This document shows, in pieces, positions 19,014-27,527 of a stretch of DNA of 64,000 bases. The position numbers were made by a program, and so were the translations under genes. Source of the stretch: Bacteroidales bacterium. Lineage in GTDB: Bacteria; Bacteroidota; Bacteroidia; Bacteroidales; UBA7332. The stretch covers positions 555,123-619,122 of the forward strand of contig JAQTZA010000001.1 of NCBI GenBank assembly GCA_028687995.1. Reading direction: 5' to 3'. The notes under the pieces are model-generated. The model had not been told where the DNA came from. It ran no database searches and saw only the letters and a program-made list of their open reading frames with translations. Numbering within the stretch: the stretch's first letter is position 1; every line of letters starts with the position of its first letter.

Positions 19014-21491
19014 TTATTTTACAAATTTTACAGGTGAATGTCCCCTTGCTGTCAGCACATACATTCCAGGAGATAGATCTAAGAGTGAAGTACTATTTCC
19101 CTCAAATTGCTTCATGAGCCTTCCAGAAATCGAATAGATGGAATATTTTGTAAACTCTTCATTATTAGTAATCCATAATATGGATTTATAGGTATCGACA
19201 TAGACTAATAAAGAAGTTGCCTTTTCGGCAGGCGATATTACTAAAGAATTTAAAGGCGAAGGATAAATCGACGTACCACTCATAGAGCCTTTATAAACCT
19301 CTCGTGTATGTGGATTAACAACAACACAACCGCCTTGATAGTTCAATTCATCTGAGATTGATGCCCATGTCTGACCTCCATCCAATGAGCGATAAACAGA
19401 AGGCATGCCAGAAATTAGCATCGTCACATACATCACATTTGGATCTATGGGATCAATACCAATGCGTCTAATTTGATTTATGGCCTTCACATCCGTCGGA
19501 ATCCAAGAGGGCATAGCACTAAATACATTCAAACTAACTTTTGATGCACTTGGTATAGTCGGGTTATAAGTTACCTTCATCAAGTCGTGTGTTCCATCCA
19601 AAGTGAAAATTACATTCGGATTGGTAGGATGTACAGCAACTGTGGGTGACGAATCCAAATATTTGGCAGAACCTCCCAACGCAGATAGATTAGCAAATAG
19701 GAACCAATTTACCCCATGATCATCAGATCGCAGAATATATTTTCGGTTGCCATCAACTGCAAAAACAGATGTAACATTCGTTCCTGAAGCTTTTGAAATG
19801 CCACATACAGAGGGTGTAGGTGCATAAGTAATAGTCGGCGTTAAATATTCACTGGGAAAAGTCATTTGAGAAAAGGTCAAGCCAGCATCTGTTGACACCA
19901 AACTTCCAGCGTAAACAATCGTAGGCGTTACAGGGTCAAACACAATGCAATGATATGGTTGAAGAAAACTCGTAACATCTCCGTTAACAACAGTGACAGG
20001 ATTGGCACCCCAACTCAATCCATTATCGCTGCTTCGCATTATCTGACTTTGCCCCCCACTGATATAATGACCAATGCTTGCCAATACAACTTTAGAGCCC
20101 TGAAGTGGTTGAAAAGCAGCAGAATATGATCCTGCCCATTTTGTAATTCCAGTCGTTCGCCAAGTATAAAGAATAGGATCTGCTGGATAAAACCAGTTTC
20201 CTTCAGTACTTGTCATTCTGGGTCCTACATCAAAGCAAAATATGCCAAATACATTTTTATCATACGGATGAAATGCTATCGAAAAATCAGTTTGCATCGA
20301 CGCATTGCCAGTAAATCCAGTTGCGCTTTCACTCACCAAAGCTCCACTGTTGGTAATTTTATGAAAGGTGGATCGCGATGTTCCAATCGCATTCGTCTTA
20401 TTGGAAGGATTGGGGCATATCCCACAAAAAACACCATCGAGGTAACGGCGCCATCCTGTCTCGCGACCTAATCCAGGGAATGTAACCGAAGAAGGTAGTA
20501 ATGACCAACTTACCATACCATTATTCGTCACCCAATTTTTGTTTGACGACTCGGCTCCAATTAAATAAATTTGTTCAGGAAAACCAGGATTCATCACTGC
20601 ACGATAAATAGACGTATTGACATTTGCGCCACTTATTACAATGTTGTTTAATGAGAATGTAGCACCTTTATCAGTAGAAATATAGATCCCTTCACCGGAA
20701 ACGGTCACATAGACTTTGTTTGGCAAAGCTTTATTCATCAATACAGCAGTAACCTTTTTGGATGCAAAAAAAGGGATTGCTGCCAAATTTGCTCCCCCAT
20801 TCGTACTTATATACAAACCTGATTCGGTAGCGACATATACGGTATCAATAGAAGTGGGATGGGTGATTACATCGGTCACAATGGAAGTTGTAGGAATAGA
20901 TGCCACTTGGCTCCAACTGCCACTGTTTCCAGATAAATCAGATCGCCATAAACTTTGAGAATCGGCAGAATACCAACGGGTGGGCGATGTATTAGCATTT
21001 GCCATTGAAGGAAGTGAATAAGCTATCAAATGCCTCATTTTCCGTACTGATGACTGCACAGAATTCAATACTTGAATCCAACTCTCGCCACCATCTAATG
21101 ATTGGTAGATACCTTCGTAATTCAATACTTTTCCCATCCATATTGAACCTTGATCTACTGCAATGAAAACCTTATTGGGGTCAATTGGATCAACCTCTAT
21201 CGATTGACTGTATTGCATATAAAGACCTTTGTCCTTGTTTTTTTTCCATGTTGTTCCGCCATCGATACTGCGCCAAGAGCCACACACATCTTGACCAACA
21301 TAAATATAATCTGGCTGCGTAAGACATCGAGACATACCATGCAAATACTGCTCTCCTTCACCGCCAGACATAGATGCATTAAACTCTTGCTGCGACCGAA
21401 TAGGCAGGCTACGCCACTGAGCTGAGATCGAGAAACCCAACATCAGAAATGCAATTATGAATAAAAGTTTAGGCCTACAAGATTCTATCAT
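19014..21491 (-). CDS. Stand-alone BNR/Asp-box propeller protein with T9SS tail
   Basis: 825 aa. After a signal peptide (ending GFSISA) the mature protein starts directly at QWRSLPIRSQQEFNASMSGGEGEQ. This is the point where the propeller begins in the 1974- and 2613-aa proteins (WRSLPIRSKAEYDQNMPGGEGEQ). Asp-box repeats include WRSIDGGTTW, YQSLDGGESW and YRSLDGGQTW. NPTSIDTVYVATESGLY and NPNVIFTLDGTHDLMKV are shared with the giants. The C-terminus (LSPGMYVLTARGHSPVKFVK) is a T9SS type A sorting domain. It is the minimal version of the propeller family and heads an operon with the GH2 and 423-aa glycosidase genes, which supports a role in glycan handling. Whether it is an enzyme or a binding protein is open. 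Confidence 0.88.
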   Translation of the reverse strand: MIESCRPKLLFIIAFLMLGFSISAQWRSLPIRSQQEFNASMSGGEGEQYLHGMSRCLTQPDYIYVGQDVCGSWRSIDGGTTWKKNKDKGLYMQYSQSIEVDPIDPNKVFIAVDQGSIWMGKVLNYEGIYQSLDGGESWIQVLNSVQSSVRKMRHLIAYSLPSMANANTSPTRWYSADSQSLWRSDLSGNSGSWSQVASIPTTSIVTDVITHPTSIDTVYVATESGLYISTNGGANLAAIPFFASKKVTAVLMNKALPNKVYVTVSGEGIYISTDKGATFSLNNIVISGANVNTSIYRAVMNPGFPEQIYLIGAESSNKNWVTNNGMVSWSLLPSSVTFPGLGRETGWRRYLDGVFCGICPNPSNKTNAIGTSRSTFHKITNSGALVSESATGFTGNASMQTDFSIAFHPYDKNVFGIFCFDVGPRMTSTEGNWFYPADPILYTWRTTGITKWAGSYSAAFQPLQGSKVVLASIGHYISGGQSQIMRSSDNGLSWGANPVTVVNGDVTSFLQPYHCIVFDPVTPTIVYAGSLVSTDAGLTFSQMTFPSEYLTPTITYAPTPSVCGISKASGTNVTSVFAVDGNRKYILRSDDHGVNWFLFANLSALGGSAKYLDSSPTVAVHPTNPNVIFTLDGTHDLMKVTYNPTIPSASKVSLNVFSAMPSWIPTDVKAINQIRRIGIDPIDPNVMYVTMLISGMPSVYRSLDGGQTWASISDELNYQGGCVVVNPHTREVYKGSMSGTSIYPSPLNSLVISPAEKATSLLVYVDTYKSILWITNNEEFTKYSIYSISGRLMKQFEGNSTSLLDLSPGMYVLTARGHSPVKFVK

Positions 21492-21572
21492 GAATTGACA
21501 GTCAATATTAATTTATAAAAATAAATGCGATAACTATTTTGAATAAAAAAAACTGTAGAACTATTAATTTTA

Positions 21573-21639
21573 CAAAAATAGTATAACTTATCCGCTAATA
21601 AAATAGACAAAATGCGCATTTTCTTGCACAAAATGTCAC
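21573..21639 (-). promoter_or_regulatory. Island promoter 3: 21-bp direct repeat plus -7 box
   Basis: The minus strand carries a GTGACATTTTGT half-site and a degenerate TGCGCATTTTGT half-site 21 bp apart (core bases 21635 and 21614). The exact -7 box TATTTTTG is at 21573-21580, and its far edge is 27 bp from the proximal repeat (21607). The predicted 5' UTR is about 75 nt. This promoter would drive the BNR-GH2-GH operon. Confidence 0.75.
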
Positions 21640-21649
21640 TATACTTCAT

Positions 21650-21682
21650 AAAAAAAGAGCCTTTTCATTAGCTCCTTTTTTA
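21650..21682 (-). terminator. Probable dctA terminator
   Basis: Between the dctA stop (21699) and island promoter 3 the minus strand reads A-run, GGAGC, about 10 nt, GCTC, T-run. The stem is short (GAGC/GCTC extended by A-T pairs), so this is a moderate-confidence terminator. Confidence 0.5.
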
Positions 21683-21698
21683 GTGGTTAATCAAAGTG

Positions 21699-22946
21699 CT
21701 ATCCTATTAATTTTTTGGAAGTTTTTATATCAATTTCATTCTCCCATTTTGCTACAACTACTGTTGCAACTCCATTCCCAATTAAATTAGTCATTGCACG
21801 AGCTTGACTCATGAATCGATCAATTCCTAAGATAAGAGCTATCGATGTGACAGGTATTGTTCCAACTGCTGGAAGCACAGCAGCTAGCGTAATAAAGCCG
21901 CTACCTGTAACTCCTGCCGCACCTTTTGATGCAACTAATAATACGAGTAATAATGTTATTTGATGGGTAATATCCATCGTTGTATTTGTGGCTTGTGCCA
22001 AAAATACAGCTGCCATTGTAAGATAAATCGATGTGCCATCCAAATTGAACGAATAACCAGTAGGCACCACAAGTCCAACAACCGAACGCGAGCAGCCTAA
22101 TTTCTCTAACTTTTCCATCAACCCAGGCAATGCTGCCTCTGAAGACGATGTACCCAATACAATCAAAGCCTCTTCTTTAATAAATGAGATAAATCGGAAC
22201 AAGTTGAATCCAAAATACTTCATTACAGCACCTAAAACAATTACAATAAACAAGATGCAACTAACATAGAAAGCTACTAATAATTGTCCCAAAGATGAAA
22301 GTGATCCCAATCCGTATTTTCCAATTGTGAAACTCATTGCTCCAAACGCTCCAATAGGAGCCACTACCATAATAGCATCTATAATGCGAAATAAAGCATG
22401 CTCAAACGATTTTATCATCTTCACCATCGGCTCGGCTTTGGTTGCACCAATATACGAAAGAGCATAACCAAACAACACCGAGAAAAAGAGCACTTGCAGT
22501 AAATTCCCTTCAGCAAAAGAGCCTACAATATCGTGGGGAATAATATTCATTAAGAAATCGACCAATCCATGTTGCTCCGATTTTGATGCGTAATTTTGAG
22601 CTATTGAGGGATCTAGAGTCGTCACATCTACGTTCATTCCTTTACCAGGTTGTAGTAAATTCACTAAAAATAGACCGATTATCAATGCAAAAGTTGAAAT
22701 AACCTCAAAGTAGAGAATTGCCTTGACACCTACTCGCCCAACTTTCTTTGTATCTTCCATACCCGCAATACCTGTGACAATCGTGCAGAAAATAATAGGT
22801 GCAATCATCATCTTTATCAATCGTATAAATCCATCACCAAGTGGCTTCATAGATTCTCCAATAGATGGATAAAATACACCCAAAATAATTCCAATAATTA
22901 TTGCTAAAATGACTTGTACAAAAAGGCTTTTGAAGATTTTTCTCAT
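21699..22946 (-). CDS. dctA: Dicarboxylate/cation symporter, DctA/GltP family
   Basis: 415 aa, the usual length for the dicarboxylate/amino acid:cation symporter family. Hallmarks are visible: the serine-rich re-entrant loop in [12 protein letters not shown], the [16 protein letters not shown] motif, and a late [27 protein letters not shown] helix with the conserved R..TNLIGN residues. It imports C4-dicarboxylates or acidic amino acids with cations across the inner membrane. The DctA-like sequence favours dicarboxylates. It stands alone, flanked by the propeller operon and the recombined patch at 23,085. No obvious promoter match was found upstream. Confidence 0.9.
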   Translation of the reverse strand: MRKIFKSLFVQVILAIIIGIILGVFYPSIGESMKPLGDGFIRLIKMMIAPIIFCTIVTGIAGMEDTKKVGRVGVKAILYFEVISTFALIIGLFLVNLLQPGKGMNVDVTTLDPSIAQNYASKSEQHGLVDFLMNIIPHDIVGSFAEGNLLQVLFFSVLFGYALSYIGATKAEPMVKMIKSFEHALFRIIDAIMVVAPIGAFGAMSFTIGKYGLGSLSSLGQLLVAFYVSCILFIVIVLGAVMKYFGFNLFRFISFIKEEALIVLGTSSSEAALPGLMEKLEKLGCSRSVVGLVVPTGYSFNLDGTSIYLTMAAVFLAQATNTTMDITHQITLLLVLLVASKGAAGVTGSGFITLAAVLPAVGTIPVTSIALILGIDRFMSQARAMTNLIGNGVATVVVAKWENEIDIKTSKKLIG

Positions 22947-23079
22947 GGTTTTTTTCTAAAATTTCGTAGTATATATTTTAAAAGGTGTGCCAAGTTACTC
23001 AAGTTTTTACTATTTCGTTTCATCTCAATAAAAAGAAGGGATAAATTGTCAGAAATTAAAGTACGCAAATTTCTAGGAT

Positions 23080-23115
23080 AAAAAAACCGAGACCTCCATT
23101 TCTGAAAGTCTCGGT
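23080..23115 (-). terminator. Duplicate terminator hairpin
   Basis: Stem ACCGAGAC/GTCTCGGT followed by a T-run on the minus strand, identical to the hairpin after the intact gene at 27432-27461. It was carried along with the 253-bp duplication. Confidence 0.75.
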
Positions 23116-23337
23116 AGCACTTGAAGATTGAACGACCTGATTATGAATCAACACACATAATCACCACAGGCATAATCAGGCTTATCTAACCACAATCTTC
23201 TTCGTATAAATCTGTTCGTCGGTTACTACTCTCAGCACGTAAGAGCCTCTCATGCTTCGATTCACAGGAACGATTACATCGTTGTTGTTCACCGATTTTG
23301 AGACAACGTTCGCACCTTGCATCGAGATCAACTCAAC
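23085..23337 (-). repeat. 253-bp direct repeat of the 3' end of the 1730-aa T9SS gene
   Basis: This stretch aligns without gaps to 27431-27683 (constant offset of 4346 bp) with few mismatches. It covers the last about 52 codons of the T9SS tail, the stop codon, the spacer and the terminator hairpin. The match ends exactly where the TIR element begins (23337 here, against continuing gene sequence at 27684). The two copies bracket the IS1-like gene, the candidate immunity gene and the Rhs fragment. Confidence 0.9.
23182..23337 (-). pseudogene. Orphan T9SS C-terminal tail fragment
   Basis: On the minus strand an open frame encodes about 52 residues nearly identical to the end of the 1730-aa protein (VNRSMRGSYVLRVVTDEQ, then IYTKKIVVR and stop at 23182). 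There is no start codon, and the upstream part is replaced by the TIR element. It is either the stump of a deleted paralogous gene or a segmental duplicate of the neighbouring gene's 3' end. Confidence 0.8.
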
Positions 23338-23606
23338 CCTGTCCCTTCGGATATACTGCACAATGGTGATGTCAGTCAGCGGAATATGCTATCCCGCTTT
23401 TTAGTATTATTAGGAAACAACGTTCAGCGAAGCTAACTGCTTTCCGAAAACAAAGATATGTTGTATTGTCGGAATTAAAAATTAGCTCCGCTGATCTTCG
23501 ATTACTATAGTAAGAAAAAGGCGGGAATGCAATTAGTTCCGCTGAACTTGTTTCCCGCCAAACCAACATCACTATTCTATGGCTTCATATCCGGCGGGAC
23601 GGAGGG
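23337..23606 (-). mobile_element. TIR-bounded noncoding element, copy A (MITE-like)
   Basis: About 270 bp. The left end reads CCCTGTCCCTTCGGATAT and the right end is its imperfect inverse (ATATCCGGCGGGACGG). Inside are several hairpins, such as GGCGGGAA...TTCCCGCC near 23520-23563. It has no coding potential of its own. Related copies lie at 27305, 43833 and 44534. It directly truncates the T9SS tail fragment and adjoins the IS1-like gene. Confidence 0.65.
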
Positions 23607-23672
23607 CTTCAATCTTCTGATTGAAACCGCTTTATTCTTTTCGCTGCGCGATCATGTGCTAGCCGAAACACC

Positions 23673-24371
23673 TCAACACCAAAAGTAAATCCTCAATACC
23701 GCTATCAATACCACCATACTTCTACTAAAGCAGATCGTTTTTCTATTTAGTCGTTTCAGGTGAGTTCTAAGGGAGAGGTTGTGCCGTTCGATATGATTGG
23801 TACTATGTAGATGTGTATTGTGGATAGTTTTGGCAATCAGGTAGCGGTAATTTTGGAGTTTATCTGTATAAACCGTTACTGCTTGAGATAGTTCTAAGCT
23901 TATGATTACCCGATTCAACGTTCTATTTGTGCGCCTGCCCACATTGAAATCTACTACCGCACGACTTTCCCGATCCAACGCATACACAATCCAACGCAAT
24001 CTCGATTTCTTGCCGATGTAGGTTCTCATCTCATCCACTTCATACGTCCTCCCTTTGGCTATCGGTGGTTGCGCAATGTGGGAGGCTATGGATATGATTC
24101 TTTTCAGCAGCGTCGTCGCTGATATCTGCAATACTCTAGCTGTGCTGCGTATTCCTAATCCTTCTTTGGTAAGCAGTATGATCTGTTGGTTGATTTGGCT
24201 TTTACAGGCATTGTAGGTATAGTTGATAATAAACCGTTTCTTGCACTCTTTGCAGTTGTATCGTTGTTTGTGATTGATGGTTTTGCCTCCTTTTAATATC
24301 CGATTACTGGCACAATGTGGACACAAGATTTTATCACCAATTCTGATACACGAAGGGTTATTTTTATTCAT
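23673..24371 (-). CDS. IS1-family transposase (single-ORF type)
   Basis: 232 aa. The N-terminus has a CPHC...NCKECKKRF zinc-finger-like motif and a helix-turn-helix region. The C-terminus has the IS1 DDE pattern: YEVDEMRTYIG, VYTDKLQNY, and NHIERHNLSLRTHLKRLNRKT with the catalytic Glu and the family's R..LKRL.RKT signature. The intact single frame suggests it could be functional. The outer left end (minus-strand GGTAATRTATCAG...) lies upstream at 24388-24545. No matching right end is visible before the TIR element at 23606, so the element appears right-truncated. Confidence 0.88.
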   Translation of the reverse strand: MNKNNPSCIRIGDKILCPHCASNRILKGGKTINHKQRYNCKECKKRFIINYTYNACKSQINQQIILLTKEGLGIRSTARVLQISATTLLKRIISIASHIAQPPIAKGRTYEVDEMRTYIGKKSRLRWIVYALDRESRAVVDFNVGRRTNRTLNRVIISLELSQAVTVYTDKLQNYRYLIAKTIHNTHLHSTNHIERHNLSLRTHLKRLNRKTICFSRSMVVLIAVLRIYFWC

Positions 24372-24387
24372 ATTGCTTCTATATTAT

Positions 24388-24545
24388 GCGTTTTAAGCTC
24401 TTAAAATAAAGAATGGTGAGTACATTACCCACCACTCTTCAATTATCGTTTGCTGATTATTGCTGATTACCAACTATTTGAATCGTCATCACCAAATCTG
24501 ATACATTACCACTAACACCAAACCTGATATATTACCAATTACCTC
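24388..24545 (-). mobile_element. Left end of the IS1-like element, with hairpin
   Basis: This noncoding leader of the transposase gene contains AGCTTAAAACG just before the start codon, a hairpin (AAGAATGGTG / CACCACTCTT, about 24409-24439) and two adjacent copies of the end motif GGTAATGTATCAGATTTGG (minus strand), ending near 24545. Pieces of the same sequence recur at 42451, 42589, 44051 and 44713, without a transposase gene. Confidence 0.7.
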
Positions 24546-24559
24546 TCTGGTTTAGACTT

Positions 24560-25000
24560 TTAATTTTCCCATAGGACTACATTTTTTAATTTCCAATTAC
24601 AATCTATTAAGTAATATTTGGCCTTACACCCAATACCTTCAATGTTATATCTAAAATATACATTTGCACTATCTCCCACTATTTGAATTTTTTCAAACTT
24701 AATAAATGCTTTGATTCTTTTAGACGTTATTTCATTTTCCCTAAGAAAGACTACGGGAAGTCCAAACTTCGATATTTTAATGCTATTTTTAAATTGATAA
24801 TTCTTCAATATTACTAATTGTTTTTGGTCGATATATGTTTGCTTATGAAAATAAGGCTGAAGGGTTGGCATATCAATGACCTCTTTTATTAAATTTACAA
24901 ACTTTACAGATTGAGTACATTGATTTACATCTTCCCCTTTCTGTTTTACATTACTACATGTAATTAGAAAATATATAAATACGTATTTTAAATATGCCAT
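24560..25000 (-). CDS. Small lipoprotein-like protein, candidate immunity partner of the Rhs toxin
   Basis: 146 aa, unrecognised. It starts with a hydrophobic segment ending in a possible lipobox (YFLITC, Cys near residue 15), so it is probably an envelope lipoprotein. The rest is a compact alpha/beta domain ending WKLKNVVLWEN. It begins 4 bp after the stop codon of the Rhs fragment. That is the standard place for the immunity gene of a polymorphic toxin, and an envelope location would suit protection against a peptidase delivered from outside. No family match is recalled, so the role rests on context. Confidence 0.6.
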   Translation of the reverse strand: MAYLKYVFIYFLITCSNVKQKGEDVNQCTQSVKFVNLIKEVIDMPTLQPYFHKQTYIDQKQLVILKNYQFKNSIKISKFGLPVVFLRENEITSKRIKAFIKFEKIQIVGDSANVYFRYNIEGIGCKAKYYLIDCNWKLKNVVLWEN

Positions 25001-25004
25001 TTTT

Positions 25005-27200
25005 CTATTGTTTTACCCATGCATTACCATCCCAAACGTAGGTACCAGCTTCAATATTGTTAATGTTGCTTATCAAAGTAGCAGCACCTCGAGCTTTTTC
25101 TTTTTCTTCTTGTTTTTTCATTATTTCTTCATGTCTCTTTTTATATTTGTCAATTATAATTTTTGCATCATATAAACAATCAATATCAAAACCATAAACA
25201 AATTCTTCAAATAGTTCACCTTCCTCTCCTGGATAATCAACGCCATCTTGATCATCGCCAAAATGTGTATATTCATGTAGAATTGTACTTGCCACAAACA
25301 ATAAGGTTTCTTCAGAATCAGTGATTAATGCTGTTTCTAATTTATTCAATATATTTTTATTAATATTAAGAATATTTGATCCGACAAAAGGCGTAAATGA
25401 TCCATTTTTACCGTCCATAGACGATGCGACAATTTTAGGACCTTTACCCCATTTAACAGCATCTGCTACATTATTTGCAGATAGTTGGCCAAATTTCAAT
25501 AACCCAGCCATTATTCGTTTATTAGAAATAATACTCTGAATATTGTTTTTTAAATAATAAGCAATTTTTGGATATTGCTTAATTGTTGCTTTATCAAGTT
25601 CAAAATTTCCATCTGGATCAATATATCTTATAGGATTGTTAAAAGCGTACCTATACGGGGTATATTCATATGCTCCTTCTGCCATAGCATCTAATATATG
25701 CCATCTTCCAATTGCTGGATCATACCACCTCGCCCCATAATCCAACATATTCAGCCCGTGCATCCTGTCCATCTCTTTGCCGTTGTACAGGTAGTCGTTG
25801 ACTACGTTGCCCGATGGGTTTTGCACCGCTTCGTCGGGGTTTTCGTGCTCCATTCCAAAGGGATAATAATCTGTTGCCTGAGCTACGGTGTAGTTTTTCG
25901 ACCCTTGTACGGGGAGTACAGCAGCCAATAACTGTACGCGCGTATTTCCTAAATGATCTTTCTCAAAACAACTGTATTGCCAATAATCGTAATTGGTTTT
26001 GAATTTATACACAGGGTCTATTTTTGTGTATTTTATACGATTGAGATAGCCTTCTGGCGTTAGCACTTTTCTTAATATTTTGTCTTCGTAAATATAACTT
26101 CCGCAATAAGCCGTTTGAGAGACAGATCCTATGTTGTTGGCGTTGTTCGAAGTCTGCGTATCTCCAATCGGGATATGCAAATCGTTGATCGCTGTCTTAT
26201 ACACTACGTTTCGTTTCACGCCCATTGCATCGTAGAAATATTCTGCCGTGTTACCATTACTAAACTGCACCTTCGAGGGCAAATTTAATGAATTATAGCG
26301 AATCCACGCTACTCCTTTATTGAAATCTGCTATTTGATTGCCTTTTGTGTCGTACAAGTACTCCGTTGGTACGGTGGCATCTTCTTTGTCTTTAAAGTCG
26401 TATTTGCCACAGATATAGTCGAAAGAATTAGGCCATTCAGATACGTTTTTCAATTGGTTGCCATTGTATTGCAAGTACAGATTATCAATGAGTCCTGTCA
26501 TTCTCGCTCCTTCATACATTACATAGCCCACTCTTTCCAAGTTCATGATATTTCCATTCTTATCGTACTGCTTTATCCTTTCTGAGAATGTTTCATTTGG
26601 CAGATAATGCGCATCTGTCAACCGATTCAATTGGTCGTATTGAAATAGATAGGTTTTTTCTTGTGTGCTCTTCTGTGTGGTTGTCCAATTTATCTGCGAG
26701 ATATTGCCATTGTAGCAAGGGATACTGCCCGATTCGGTAGGAGCTTCATATTTCAGTTGCTCTACAAACTCGTTCGATTGTATGTCTTTCAGCCAACCAC
26801 GCACATTGTAAGTATAGTGTATGCTCTCAATACCTCCATGCAGTGTTTTCTGTTTCGCTCTGCCCAATTCGTCGTATGAAATCTCTGAAAGCTGCACCAG
26901 CGTTTGCCCGTTAAACGAGTGGGTGGTGGTGGTAGGTCTGCTGGCTAGGTCATACGCAAAAACATACTCTTCCTGTATCTCATTGCTACTATATGCTTTG
27001 TGTAGGTGCTTCTTCTTGGTGGGCTGCCCCGTGAAGTTGTAGGCAAAGAAATCGTGATCGTATCCTATCAGACCAGTGCTTCGTGTTTGCACTACTCGTC
27101 CCTTTTCATCATAGTAAAACGAATTATACAATACTCCTTTCGAATCTACCATTTTCACACGGGTGGCAACTAATAACCCCAGTTCGCCGTAGCCTAACAA
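25005..27200 (-). CDS. 5'-truncated Rhs/YD-repeat protein with HExxH metallopeptidase toxin tip
   Basis: About 731 residues remain of what is normally a protein well over 1000 aa. The frame is open to a stop at 27242. No ATG occurs before the Met at 27152, so expression is uncertain. Residues 1 to about 480 are YD repeats (YDEKGRVVQTRS, YDKNGNIMNLERVG). The hypervariable tip follows the Rhs core (ARWYDPAIGRWHILD...YAFNNPIRYIDPDGNF, about 485-530). The tip (about 531-731) has HEYTH near residue 638 and a downstream Glu-rich GELFEEFVYG. This is a zincin-type metallopeptidase signature known from several polymorphic-toxin families. The candidate immunity gene follows after 4 bp. Upstream lie twin hairpins and TIR element copy B, marking the break point. 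Confidence 0.8.
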   Translation of the reverse strand: MLGYGELGLLVATRVKMVDSKGVLYNSFYYDEKGRVVQTRSTGLIGYDHDFFAYNFTGQPTKKKHLHKAYSSNEIQEEYVFAYDLASRPTTTTHSFNGQTLVQLSEISYDELGRAKQKTLHGGIESIHYTYNVRGWLKDIQSNEFVEQLKYEAPTESGSIPCYNGNISQINWTTTQKSTQEKTYLFQYDQLNRLTDAHYLPNETFSERIKQYDKNGNIMNLERVGYVMYEGARMTGLIDNLYLQYNGNQLKNVSEWPNSFDYICGKYDFKDKEDATVPTEYLYDTKGNQIADFNKGVAWIRYNSLNLPSKVQFSNGNTAEYFYDAMGVKRNVVYKTAINDLHIPIGDTQTSNNANNIGSVSQTAYCGSYIYEDKILRKVLTPEGYLNRIKYTKIDPVYKFKTNYDYWQYSCFEKDHLGNTRVQLLAAVLPVQGSKNYTVAQATDYYPFGMEHENPDEAVQNPSGNVVNDYLYNGKEMDRMHGLNMLDYGARWYDPAIGRWHILDAMAEGAYEYTPYRYAFNNPIRYIDPDGNFELDKATIKQYPKIAYYLKNNIQSIISNKRIMAGLLKFGQLSANNVADAVKWGKGPKIVASSMDGKNGSFTPFVGSNILNINKNILNKLETALITDSEETLLFVASTILHEYTHFGDDQDGVDYPGEEGELFEEFVYGFDIDCLYDAKIIIDKYKKRHEEIMKKQEEKEKARGAATLISNINNIEAGTYVWDGNAWVKQ

Positions 27201-27221
27201 AACCGTAGCGTGGTCGTTTGG

Positions 27222-27269
27222 CGTAGCGTCCTCGCTACGTCATTGCTAAAAGCAAGCGTCCTCGCTTGC
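27222..27269. repeat. Twin hairpins with identical TCCT loops
   Basis: CGTAGCG-TCCT-CGCTACG (27222-27239) and GCAAGCG-TCCT-CGCTTGC (27252-27269) are two perfect 7-bp hairpins with the same loop, 30 bp apart. They lie between TIR element copy B and the truncated Rhs frame. The pattern resembles REP-type palindromes. Function is unknown. Confidence 0.6.
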
Positions 27270-27304
27270 AAATTCAAAGCTAACGAATAGTTCGCATCAT
27301 TCCC

Positions 27305-27416
27305 CCCGTCCCTTCGGATATACCGCACAATGGTGTTGTCCGTCAGCGGGATATGCCATCCCGCTTTTTTAGTATTATGAGGAACTGCGTTCCGACAACA
27401 AATATATTGTTTTTCG
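27305..27416 (-). mobile_element. TIR element, copy B (left half only)
   Basis: It begins CCCCGTCCCTTCGGATAT and is close to copy C for about 110 bp, through the GCGGGATA/TATCCCGC hairpin and the ATATATTG segment. It then breaks off at the terminator of the 1730-aa gene. It lacks the right TIR. Confidence 0.65.
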
Positions 27417-27422
27417 CCTGAA

Positions 27423-27461
27423 ATAAAAAAAACCGAGACCTCCATTTCTGAAAGTCTCGGT
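27423..27461 (-). terminator. Terminator of the 1730-aa gene
   Basis: Hairpin ACCGAGAC/GTCTCGGT at 27432-27461 followed on the minus strand by a run of eight T. It lies 67 bp past the stop at 27528, inside the duplicated 253-bp segment (27431-27683). Confidence 0.8.
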
Positions 27462-27527
27462 AGCACTTGAAGATTGAACGACCTGATTATGAATCTACAC
27501 ACATATTCATCACAGGCATAATCAGGC

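Noticed and set aside
23372..23572. 66-aa minus-strand frame inside TIR element A
   Set aside because: It spans the hairpins of the element, and no equivalent frame is kept in copies B-D.
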